30,069 nucleotides of DNA from MA-ANB-1 sp040878225 (GTDB lineage Bacteria; Actinomycetota; Acidimicrobiia; Spongiisociales; ZC4RG35). Position 1 is the first letter of the stretch; each line of letters starts with the position of its first letter. Where the stretch lies: contig JBBDMR010000048.1 of the NCBI GenBank assembly GCA_040878225.1, forward strand, positions 1 through 30,069, written 5' to 3'. Below the pieces are notes generated by a model. The model was not told where the DNA came from and searched no databases. It worked only from the letters and a program-made list of their open reading frames with translations. The position numbers and the translations under genes were made by a program. Positions 8,110 to 15,548 of the stretch are shown here, piece by piece.

Positions 8110-9119
8110 TCTGGACCCCCCTGCTTGTCCCGGTAAACGTTGGCGAGAATCGCGTGGAGCGGTGTTTCGCTCTCCTGAAGAGAGACGATGTCTTCGGTTT
8201 GCGCGTGAAGCAGGCTGAGGACGTGGGCATGGGTGACTTCCGGGTTTAGCTCGCAGACGATCTCGTTCTCCCCTTGATGTGAGACCGAGCCGATCTGGGC
8301 GGTTTTGAGTGCCAGGCCTGCTTCGGCCGCGCTGTCGGCGGAGCGGAACACGATCGACAACCTCGGCCCGGCATACTTTTCGCGGAGGGCGTTGAGTTCT
8401 CCGTCATAGCGAACCCGGCCTTCGTCGAGGAGAAGAACCCGCGAATGGAGAGTCTCGATCTCTTCGAGGCGGTGTGAGCTGATCAGAGCTGCGATTTGCC
8501 GCTCGGAGACGACGTCCCTGATGAGGTGGACCAGCTCGTGTGAGGCAACCGGATCGACCGCTCCTGTGGGCTCGTCGAGGATCAGAACGCTGGGCTTGTG
8601 GAGTAGCGCCCTGGCGAGTTGGAGGCGGGCTTTCATGCCGGTGGACAGGGCGAAGCAGGTGCTGGTACCCCAACCGTCGAGGCCGACGAGCTCGAGGGTC
8701 TCGTCAATTGCCAGATTCAGCTCGTCCCCTTCCATTCCCTGGAGTTGCCCGTGAAAGCGGAGGTTCTCATTGACGGAGTGTCGCATCAGCAAGGCGCGCT
8801 GGTCGGCGGGCATCCAACCAACCATCTTGCGGACAGTCACCGCTTCGGTGTCAGCGTTGTAACCCATGACAGTGGCCGAGCCGGTAGTCGGAGTGGTCAG
8901 TCCGACGAGGACCCGGAAGGTGGTGGTCTTCCCGGCCCCGTTAGGCCCGAGAACGACACAGATCTCACCGGGCTGTACCTCGAAGCTGATCCCGTTCACG
9001 GCCGTGACCGAAGTCTTGAGGTTGGACCTCACGAGAAAGCTCATCCAGCGCGGTGAAGGGTCGTAGACCTTCACGAGATCGGACACGACGATGCTCGCGT
9101 GCTGCTGGCTAGTTGGCAT
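8106..9119 (-). CDS. ABC transporter ATP-binding protein
   Basis: 337 residues. Walker A is GPNGAGKTT, the Q-loop region is GWMPADQRALL, Walker B is VLILDEPTGAVDP and the H-loop is ISSHRLEE. The signature reads LSTGMKARLQLA instead of LSGGQ, a variant also seen in some ABC-2 export ATPases. The C-terminal ~100 residues form an extra domain. I set the start at ATG 9117-9119 because GGGGGAAA lies just upstream on the minus strand and the N-terminus MPTSQQHASIVVSDLVKVYD fits. The open frame continues far upstream but would overlap the divergent dehydrogenase gene. Partner of the permease at 7276. Confidence 0.88.
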   Translation of the reverse strand: MPTSQQHASIVVSDLVKVYDPSPRWMSFLVRSNLKTSVTAVNGISFEVQPGEICVVLGPNGAGKTTTFRVLVGLTTPTTGSATVMGYNADTEAVTVRKMVGWMPADQRALLMRHSVNENLRFHGQLQGMEGDELNLAIDETLELVGLDGWGTSTCFALSTGMKARLQLARALLHKPSVLILDEPTGAVDPVASHELVHLIRDVVSERQIAALISSHRLEEIETLHSRVLLLDEGRVRYDGELNALREKYAGPRLSIVFRSADSAAEAGLALKTAQIGSVSHQGENEIVCELNPEVTHAHVLSLLHAQTEDIVSLQESETPLHAILANVYRDKQGGPE

Positions 9120-9233
9120 TGATTTCCCCCATACGATCAGCCGACAGATTAGACCCTCAGGATTCCTCTGGGACCGCCCCCCGACTGCAACTACGCTGTA
9201 CAGCATACCGCAAAGGGAATGTGAGGCTAGAGG
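9120..9233. promoter_or_regulatory. Divergent intergenic region
   Basis: 114 bases separate the minus-strand ABC operon from the plus-strand dehydrogenase/adenylation pair, so promoters for both should lie here. It contains the 10-bp perfect palindrome GCTGTACAGC at 9195-9204. I could not assign a convincing -35/-10 pair for either direction. Confidence 0.4.
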
Positions 9234-10379
9234 GTGGATTTCTCTTGGACCGAAGAACAGGTTGACTACCGCGCAGCCGTCAAGGAGTTCGCAAAGAACG
9301 AGCTCAATGACGATCTGCTCGGACGTGACCAGCGTGGGGAGTTCAACGCCGACGGATGGAAGAAATGTGGTGCCTTCGGCATTCAGGGGCTTCCGTACCC
9401 GACAGAACACGGGGGCCAGGGCGCCTCGGCTCTGACGACCGTGATGGCCATGGAGGCGCTCGGTTACGGGTGTAAGGACAATGGACTCCTCTTCTCGCTG
9501 AACGCTCACATGTGGGCCGGGACGACACCGATTGACCGATTCGGCACCGAGGAGCAGAAGCAACGCTGGCTCCCCGGCCTCTACGACGGCTCTTTGATCA
9601 GCGGCCAAGCGATAACCGAGCCTGACACCGGCTCAGATGCATACGCGCTCCACTCGACCGTTCGCAGGGACGGCGACAACTTCGTGATCAACGGGACAAA
9701 GACGTACGTGACCAACGCTCCAGTCGCCGACATCGTTGTGGTCTTCGCGTCGATCGACAGGTCGAAGGGTTGGGCCGGCCTGTGCGCCCTGGTCGTGGAA
9801 ACCGGAACTCCGGGACTCGAAATCGAGGCGCCCTTCGACAAGATGGGTTTGCGCACGTCGCCGATGTCCGGGCTCAGCTTCAACGAGTGTGTGGTGCCCG
9901 GTGAGAACCTTCTCGGCAAGGTTGGCTCCGGGATGATGGTGTTCAATCACTCGATCGAATGGGAGCGGAGCTGCATCCTCGCCTCGGCAGTGGGGGCAAT
10001 GGAGCGCAAACTCGAAGAGTGCATCGCCTACGCAACCGAGCGCAAACAGTTCGGCCAGTCGATCGGAAAGTTCCAGGGTGTATCCCACAAGATCGCCGAG
10101 ATGAAGACGAGGCTGGAGACATCGCGCTTGCTCCTGTACCGGTTGGCCTGGGAGCGTGACCAGGGCACGGCGAAGGCCATGGACGCCTCGATGGTCAAGT
10201 ACTACATCAGTGAGGCCTTCGTTCAGACGAGCCTGGATGCGGTACAGATTCACGGCGGCTCGGGCTACATGAAAGAGACCGAGATCGAGCGCGACGTTCG
10301 TGACTCGCTGGCCAGTCGGATCTACTCGGGTACGACCGAGATCCAGAAGAATGTGATCGCCCGACACCTCGGCCTCTGA
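9234..10379 (+). CDS. Acyl-CoA dehydrogenase-like, probable prolyl-carrier-protein dehydrogenase
   Basis: 381-residue FAD flavoprotein of the acyl-CoA dehydrogenase fold (ITEPDTGSDAYAL substrate/flavin loop, ATERKQFGQSIGKFQ, C-terminal IYSGTTEIQKNVIARH). The medium-chain-type catalytic Glu in the IYEGT position is Ser here. A Glu at residue 244 (in SIEWERSCILAS) sits where isovaleryl-CoA dehydrogenase-type enzymes carry their base. This pattern fits the PltE/RedW/PigA enzymes that oxidise L-prolyl-S-PCP to pyrrolyl-2-carboxyl-S-PCP. GTG 9234 is preceded by AGGCTAGAGG. The stop overlaps the ATG of the adenylating enzyme, which supports a shared pathway. A fatty-acid role is the alternative but fits the neighbours less well. 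Confidence 0.8.
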   Translation: MDFSWTEEQVDYRAAVKEFAKNELNDDLLGRDQRGEFNADGWKKCGAFGIQGLPYPTEHGGQGASALTTVMAMEALGYGCKDNGLLFSLNAHMWAGTTPIDRFGTEEQKQRWLPGLYDGSLISGQAITEPDTGSDAYALHSTVRRDGDNFVINGTKTYVTNAPVADIVVVFASIDRSKGWAGLCALVVETGTPGLEIEAPFDKMGLRTSPMSGLSFNECVVPGENLLGKVGSGMMVFNHSIEWERSCILASAVGAMERKLEECIAYATERKQFGQSIGKFQGVSHKIAEMKTRLETSRLLLYRLAWERDQGTAKAMDASMVKYYISEAFVQTSLDAVQIHGGSGYMKETEIERDVRDSLASRIYSGTTEIQKNVIARHLGL

Positions 10380-11932
10380 TGTCGGTTTTGCACGAAGAAC
10401 TTGCCCGATCAGCGCGCGTATATCCCGACTGGCCGGCCGTGGTCGCCCGCGAGGGCACCATCACCTACGCCGAGCTCGACAGTGCGTCGGACCGCCTCGC
10501 GGCTCGCTTGGTCGAGTTGGGTGTCGGAATCGGCGACCGGGTCGGATTGTTCCTCCCCAAGTCCCTGAACGCAGTGGTCGGGATCTACGGGGCACTCAAG
10601 GCGGGTGCTGCCTACGTGCCGATCGACCCGTCGTCCAAGGACCATCGCGCGGGATACATAGCCGGCAACTGCGGGGTCAAGGTGCTCATCAGCTCGACGG
10701 GGAAGAAAGGTCAGTGGCCCGCCTTCGCAGCCGTCGGAGTGGAGAGCATCGTGGCGATGGATGCTGAGGAACCGATCACCAGCGACGGCCTCGACGTGTA
10801 TGCCCGCCCCTGGGTCGATGCAGCGGAGGAGGCAGATCTGCCCCGGGTGATCTCCCAGGACCTGGCCTACATCCTGTACACCTCGGGCTCCACAGGCGAT
10901 CCCAAAGGGGTGATGCTGACCCATCAGAACTGTCTCTCCTTCGTCGAGTGGGCCGTCGAGGAGTACGGGGTGACCCATGACGACCGACTCTCCAACCATG
11001 CTCCGTTCCATTTCGACCTGTCGACGTTCGATCTCTACGCAGCCGTCTGCACCGGAGCGACGGTCTTCTTGGTGCCGAAGGCGGTCTCGATGCTCCCCGC
11101 CGAGATCAAGAAGTTCATCGAGGAGAAAGGGATAACGGTCTGGTACTCAGTGCCTTCGATCCTGACCATGCTTGTGGAGCTGGGAGGGTTGGAGGCCGGA
11201 GATCTCCCCGGCTTGAAGACGCTGCTCTTTGCCGGCGAGGTGTTCCCTACCAAATATCTGTCGCGTCTGATGGCGAAGCTGGGCCATGTCCATTTCGCCA
11301 ACCTCTACGGCCCGACCGAAACCAATGTCTGCACAGCGTATTCGGTGCTGGATCGACCACACGAAGATGGCCCGACGATTTCGATCGGCAAGGCCATCGC
11401 CGATGTCGAGACCTTCGTCGTCGATGAGCAGGACCGTTCGGTCGAGCCCGGTGAGGTCGGCGAGCTGCTGGTCCGCGGGCCAACTGTCATGGCCGGCTAT
11501 TGGGGTGATCCCGAGCTGACCGCGAGGAAGCTGATCTCCAGCCCCATCGCGCGGCACCTCGGGGACAAGGCCTACCGCACCGGGGACCTCGTCGAAGAGT
11601 TGGAAGACGGAAACTACAGGTTCATCGGACGCCGGGACAACCAGATCAAGAGCCGGGGCTACAGGATCGAGCTCGGGGATATTGAAGCCGCTCTCAGCGC
11701 TCACCCCGCGGTTCTCGAAGTGGCCGTGATTGCGGTCCGCGACGATATGGTGACGAACCGCATCGTGTGTTTTGCAGCAGTGAGCGAAGAGGTCACCGCT
11801 GCCGACCTGCAGCGGTTCTGCGGGGAAAGGGTGCCCGCTTACATGGTTCCCGAATCGATCACCATGCTCGACGAACTACCCAAGACCTCAACCGGCAAGC
11901 TCGATCGACGGTCGCTCGGCCAAGACGCGTAA
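10379..11932 (+). CDS. Stand-alone adenylation enzyme, predicted L-prolyl-AMP ligase
   Basis: 517 residues, ANL superfamily, activating an amino acid and loading it on a carrier protein. Core motifs are ILYTSGSTGDPKGVML (P-loop), NLYGPTETN (A5), AYRTGDLV (A7) and TSTGKLDRR (A10 Lys507). Reading the GrsA-type pocket positions gives Asp213, Leu214, Phe217, Tyr256, Leu283, Ala285, Leu309, Val317, Cys318 and Lys507, i.e. D-L-F-Y-L-A-L-V-C-K. From memory this is the code class of the proline ligases PltF/RedM/CloN4 used for pyrrole formation. A D-alanine ligase (DltA-like) is the main alternative. It is translationally coupled to the dehydrogenase and converges, 6 bases apart, with the carrier-protein gene. 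Confidence 0.85.
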   Translation: MSVLHEELARSARVYPDWPAVVAREGTITYAELDSASDRLAARLVELGVGIGDRVGLFLPKSLNAVVGIYGALKAGAAYVPIDPSSKDHRAGYIAGNCGVKVLISSTGKKGQWPAFAAVGVESIVAMDAEEPITSDGLDVYARPWVDAAEEADLPRVISQDLAYILYTSGSTGDPKGVMLTHQNCLSFVEWAVEEYGVTHDDRLSNHAPFHFDLSTFDLYAAVCTGATVFLVPKAVSMLPAEIKKFIEEKGITVWYSVPSILTMLVELGGLEAGDLPGLKTLLFAGEVFPTKYLSRLMAKLGHVHFANLYGPTETNVCTAYSVLDRPHEDGPTISIGKAIADVETFVVDEQDRSVEPGEVGELLVRGPTVMAGYWGDPELTARKLISSPIARHLGDKAYRTGDLVEELEDGNYRFIGRRDNQIKSRGYRIELGDIEAALSAHPAVLEVAVIAVRDDMVTNRIVCFAAVSEEVTAADLQRFCGERVPAYMVPESITMLDELPKTSTGKLDRRSLGQDA

Positions 11933-11938
11933 TCGGGT

Positions 11939-12178
11939 CTACTTGCGGCTCTCGACCAACTCGGTGATCGTGTCCAGAGTCTGGAAGTTGTCGAGATTGA
12001 TGTCGGCGGGGTCAATTGACACGCCGAACTTGTCTTCGATGAAACTGATGAGTGTGAAGATGCCGAGCGAGTCGATGATCTCCTCTTCGAGCAGGTCGAC
12101 GTTGTTCAGGTCGACTCCGGAGCTCCCGGGGAACTCCTTCTCGATATAGCTCTTGATTTCATCTCTTGTGTCAGCCAC
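11939..12178 (-). CDS. Acyl/peptidyl carrier protein
   Basis: 79-residue acidic four-helix carrier. The attachment site is EEIIDSLGIFTLI with Ser37 as the expected 4'-phosphopantetheine site (Asp36-Ser37-Leu38). The start is GTG 12176-12178 with AAGGAAA upstream on the minus strand; the nearby ATG at 12184-12186 is out of frame. It should be the tether for the aminoacyl group made by the ligase across the convergent junction. It lies 39 bases downstream of the halogenase-like gene on the same strand. A ketosynthase or fatty-acid role is unlikely, since no such genes are nearby. Confidence 0.9.
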   Translation of the reverse strand: MADTRDEIKSYIEKEFPGSSGVDLNNVDLLEEEIIDSLGIFTLISFIEDKFGVSIDPADINLDNFQTLDTITELVESRK

Positions 12179-12217
12179 TGTGGCATTTCCTTTCTTGGAT
12201 TGAGGCCCCGAACGGGC

Positions 12218-13486
12218 CTAATTGACCTCTATGTCGGTGAGCTCTTTAGCCCAGAGATGGCCGGGGGTCTCCTCGACGGTTGCGATCATCTTGCGCATCG
12301 CATCAAGGACCGGTGCCGACTCCCGGTCGTAGACCTCACCCTGGAGCAGTTGGAGGATCTGAAGGCGATGTTCCTTGGAATCGATGAAGTACGTGAAGAG
12401 GTGCATGAGTTTGTAGTAGAGCCTGATGAACTCATACCAGATCGTCACGCCGCCTTTGAGTTTCGACTCATATCCGCGCAACGCCGTCTCGCTTATGTCT
12501 TCGGCGGCGAAGGCCGCTGTGATCGCGTCGGATGCGAATTTCGCCGACTCGCATGCGATGGAGACCCCGGACGAGAAAATCGGGTCCACAAAACGCGCGG
12601 CGTCGCCGACAAGCATCCATCCGTTGCCCACGAAACGGCTCATCGTGTAGGAGTAATCGGCCTCGGAGCGAAGCTCGTTGACCGGCTTGGAGGAAGCCAT
12701 TGCCCTAGCCAGGTCGGGGCTGGATTGAACGTGGTCCCAGAAATAATCCTCCCGGCGCTGGCGGGACTGCTTGAACACTTCCTTCTCCGCCACCACACCG
12801 ATCGAGGTGACTCTGTCGTTGATCGGGATCTGCCAGACCCAGCCTCTCTCGGCGGGGATGAAATAGATGTGGATGTAGTCGGCGGACTCCGACGTCCCAC
12901 GGTCCACGTTTTCGAACCAGCCGTGCACGGCGAACTGGTTGAAGATCGGGTCCTTCTGGCGCAGGTGCCGCTGGGTGCCGAGGATGCTGTTCCGGCCACT
13001 CGCATCGACGACGAACTTGGCGGGCAGCTCGTAATCCCTCCCGGCGACGGAGAAGCGAACTCCGGTGGCAAAGTCGTTTTCATCGAAGAGGACTTCGTTG
13101 ACTCCAACACCCTGATAGACCGAAGAGCCGAGACTTTCGGCATGCTTGAGGAGCAACAGGTCGAATTTGGAACGGTCGACGTGATAGGTGTAGTCCTGTT
13201 TGATCCCCGGCTGGGGGAACTCGCCGAAACGGATGGTGAACTCGCCGCGCCCCGCCTTGGCGTGCCACGCCGCCCCGTACTTCTTGGTGAAACCCTCGCG
13301 CTCCATGGTGTCGAGGAACCCGATGTCCTCGAATACCCTGGTGGTCGAAGTGACCAGAGACTCCCCAACGTGGGGACGGGGATGGTTCGCCCGCTCCAGG
13401 ATCACGTTGCTGATCCCTGCCTTCGACAGGTAACTTCCAAGGACCGAGCCCGCAGGCCCGCCCCCAATAATGACTACGTCCGTCAT
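12218..13486 (-). CDS. FAD-dependent halogenase-like monooxygenase
   Basis: 422 residues. The N-terminal FAD motif is VIIGGGPAGSVLGSYL, then PHVGESLV (39-45), and a C-terminal FAD block MLVGDAARFVDPIFSSGV. Residues 215-221 read GWVWQIP, matching the flavin-halogenase hallmark GWxWxIP that blocks ordinary monooxygenation. Lys68/Lys69 in EGFTKKYGAAW lie where carrier-protein-type halogenases keep the catalytic Lys. These enzymes use FADH2, O2 and halide; PltA-like members chlorinate pyrrolyl-S-PCP. A separate flavin reductase would be needed and none is in the window. Geranylgeranyl-reductase-like or other FAD oxidoreductases are alternatives. It is in the same minus-strand unit as the carrier protein. 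Confidence 0.78.
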   Translation of the reverse strand: MTDVVIIGGGPAGSVLGSYLSKAGISNVILERANHPRPHVGESLVTSTTRVFEDIGFLDTMEREGFTKKYGAAWHAKAGRGEFTIRFGEFPQPGIKQDYTYHVDRSKFDLLLLKHAESLGSSVYQGVGVNEVLFDENDFATGVRFSVAGRDYELPAKFVVDASGRNSILGTQRHLRQKDPIFNQFAVHGWFENVDRGTSESADYIHIYFIPAERGWVWQIPINDRVTSIGVVAEKEVFKQSRQRREDYFWDHVQSSPDLARAMASSKPVNELRSEADYSYTMSRFVGNGWMLVGDAARFVDPIFSSGVSIACESAKFASDAITAAFAAEDISETALRGYESKLKGGVTIWYEFIRLYYKLMHLFTYFIDSKEHRLQILQLLQGEVYDRESAPVLDAMRKMIATVEETPGHLWAKELTDIEVN

Positions 13487-13556
13487 ACCCTCATCCCGCG
13501 CTCCTCGATTCAGCCGATCAGCGTGGCACTAGGTACGCCGACTGTCAATAACAACC

Positions 13557-15335
13557 TCAGTCGGCGGGTATCGCCGACGGCTCACGTTCGCTGACCATCA
13601 CGATCGACTGCTCACCGCGGTGCACTTCGATAGTGTCCTTGGCGACAAAGCCGACCGACTCGTAGAGATTGCGCGCCCCGGAGTTGTCAGAGCCGACCAC
13701 CACCTTGACCCTGCCGATCCCGGCGCCGGCAAGCTCGTCGAGGAGGCGCGAAGCCAACGCACCGCCGAGCCCTCTTCGCCGGTAGGTGGCGGCCACGGCC
13801 ATCGAGAGGAGTTCGGCCCCGGTCTCCTGATGGTCGCCGTCGTATCTCGCTGTCTCCCAGATCTTCCGCCAGGCGGACGGGCGGATCAGTCGCGGTATGG
13901 CGGACATCCCGGCGATCGGGCCTTTGGTCCTGGCGAAGTGGCCGTAGAACGCGCCAACGTCGTTTACACCCGCGACAAACGCCACCGGGCCGAAGGGATC
14001 GGTGGCAACCAATACCGTGGCCCCTTCGGAGCCGAGCATCGATTCGTAGAGGTGGCGCAGAAATCCGACACCAAGGGTGCGGAGAAAGCCCGTGTCGATA
14101 TTGTCGGCATGGAGTCGAGCGAGGATTGCAGCATCCCCGGCCGTCGCAGCCCGGATCTCCAAATCGAAATCCTCCGAGCCCTGGAGATGGTGGAACAGTC
14201 CCTTTTCACGCAAAGCGGATAGCTGCGCCGACAGCACCGTTTTGATGATCCGACGCTCGTCGAATGTCGAGAGAGCCTTCTTGCGGGACGCCATTCCCAT
14301 CGCAGCTCGGCGTTCCGTCGACCTGGCCAGATCGTTGATGGCTGCTGCAAGAGCGTCGGGGTCGTTCAATGGGACGAGCAGGCCATTCTCCTCGTGGTCG
14401 ACTACCTCCCGACAACCCCTGATATCGGTTGCAATGACTGGAACGCCCATTGCTGCCGCCTCCATGGCGGCGCGGGGAAAGCCCTCGCGATGGCTGGCGA
14501 GGACGAAGATGTCCATGGCGGCATACCACTCATCGACGTTGGTCTGCATTCCGGGAAGGTGGATCCCTTGTTCGAGTGCGCTGGTGATGAAGCTCTCGTC
14601 GAGCCCGTCGTCCTTGTCCGGTTCGTTGGGGCCGATGGCCACCATCACGCAACGCTCGTCGAGTTGCTTTGCTGCTTCGAACAGCTCCGGGAATCCCTTC
14701 TCGGCGACCAGACGGCCCACCGACCCGACGACGATGTCTTCCTCGCCGGCTCCAATCGAAGCTCTGATCTCGCGGCGGGTCTGATCGTTGATCAGTGACG
14801 GGTCGAACCGCGTGAGGTCGACGCCATTGCCGAGAAGGATCGTCCGGGAGCGGCGGGTGATCCGCCGGTCGACGACGAACTGGAAGTCTTCCGCACTCTG
14901 CACCAACTCACGGTCGGAGAATCGGGAGGCAATGGCTTCCAGGCTGTACACGATGGCGCGCTTGAGAAAAGAGTCGTCGCGTGTGGCATAGAGCCCGTGA
15001 ATTGTGTTGACGACTACGGGCACGCCGGCAATCCGGCCAATGATCCTGCCGTAGACACCCGGTTTGGGGGTATGGGTGTGCAGGACGTCGGGACGCTCCG
15101 ACCTGAGGATCTTCCATAACTCTGCCATGGCTTTGAGATCTTTTCCTAGGTCAAGGCTTCGGGTCGAGTTGTGGAGGGGGATGTGAATGATCCCCCGCTC
15201 TGTGAGTTCGTGGACGAACTCTCCGGGGGCCGATATGCCGATCGAGTCACCTCCGAGATCGCGGACCTCTTCCAGTTGGGGGAGAACTAGATATCTCAGA
15301 CTCAGGTCGACCGTTGTCAGGTGAGCAATGCGCAA
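13557..15335 (-). CDS. Glycosyltransferase family 4 fused to a GNAT N-acyltransferase
   Basis: 592 residues in two parts. Residues 1-~385 are a GT4 enzyme (LHTHTPKPGVYGRI, GSVGRLVAEKGFPELFEAA, EX7E in EGFPRAAMEAAAMGVPVIA). Residues ~395-592 are a GNAT domain whose motif A reads YRRRGLGGALASRLLDEL (acyl-CoA pyrophosphate loop RRRGLGGA, 519-526), then NLYESVGF. It would add a sugar and acylate an amino group on the same glycan. The start is TTG 15333-15335, supported by GGAGGAA seven bases upstream on the minus strand; no ATG or GTG fits. It heads the minus-strand unit with the halogenase and carrier protein, so the GNAT part is a candidate for transferring the carrier-bound acyl group. Confidence 0.85.
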   Translation of the reverse strand: MRIAHLTTVDLSLRYLVLPQLEEVRDLGGDSIGISAPGEFVHELTERGIIHIPLHNSTRSLDLGKDLKAMAELWKILRSERPDVLHTHTPKPGVYGRIIGRIAGVPVVVNTIHGLYATRDDSFLKRAIVYSLEAIASRFSDRELVQSAEDFQFVVDRRITRRSRTILLGNGVDLTRFDPSLINDQTRREIRASIGAGEEDIVVGSVGRLVAEKGFPELFEAAKQLDERCVMVAIGPNEPDKDDGLDESFITSALEQGIHLPGMQTNVDEWYAAMDIFVLASHREGFPRAAMEAAAMGVPVIATDIRGCREVVDHEENGLLVPLNDPDALAAAINDLARSTERRAAMGMASRKKALSTFDERRIIKTVLSAQLSALREKGLFHHLQGSEDFDLEIRAATAGDAAILARLHADNIDTGFLRTLGVGFLRHLYESMLGSEGATVLVATDPFGPVAFVAGVNDVGAFYGHFARTKGPIAGMSAIPRLIRPSAWRKIWETARYDGDHQETGAELLSMAVAATYRRRGLGGALASRLLDELAGAGIGRVKVVVGSDNSGARNLYESVGFVAKDTIEVHRGEQSIVMVSEREPSAIPAD

Positions 15336-15548
15336 AGGTGGTTCCTCCGACGCTCATAATGCCAGGTATCGAGCGGGTGGGAAGACCGCGAATTTTTCCT
15401 CGCGCGCTGTTAGATTATTTCCCTCAACCACTCTGCGTGTGTGATAGGCTGAGCGCCTGCCGGTTTCTGGGGGTTGGCTTGGGGGCAAGCGAATACCGAG
15501 GGTGGCGGAGGGGTAGTGTTTCATTTTTGGGTCTAGGGAGGCAACAGA
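15336..15548. promoter_or_regulatory. Divergent intergenic region with a candidate plus-strand -10
   Basis: 213 bases between the TTG-started fusion gene and the dehydratase gene. TAGGCT at 15445-15450 (context GTGATAGGCTG) is a good actinobacterial -10 for the plus strand, giving a 5' leader of roughly 90 bases; no clear -35 is seen. The leader contains the small inverted repeat GCTTG-GGGG-CAAGC. The dehydratase RBS is GGGAGG. The minus-strand promoter was not resolved. Confidence 0.4.

Noticed and set aside
9195..9204. GCTGTACAGC palindrome as a specific operator
   Set aside because: Ten bases without flanking symmetry or a second copy is too little to assign a regulator; recorded only as part of the intergenic region.
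9120..9608. Upstream extension of the ABC ATPase reading frame to 9608
   Set aside because: The extension has no ATPase-family sequence, overlaps the divergent dehydrogenase gene, and a strong RBS stands before ATG 9119.
12200..13594. Long plus-strand open frame (464 codons) over the halogenase-like gene
   Set aside because: It is the antisense shadow of a gene with clear FAD and GWxWxIP motifs; its own translation shows no family features.
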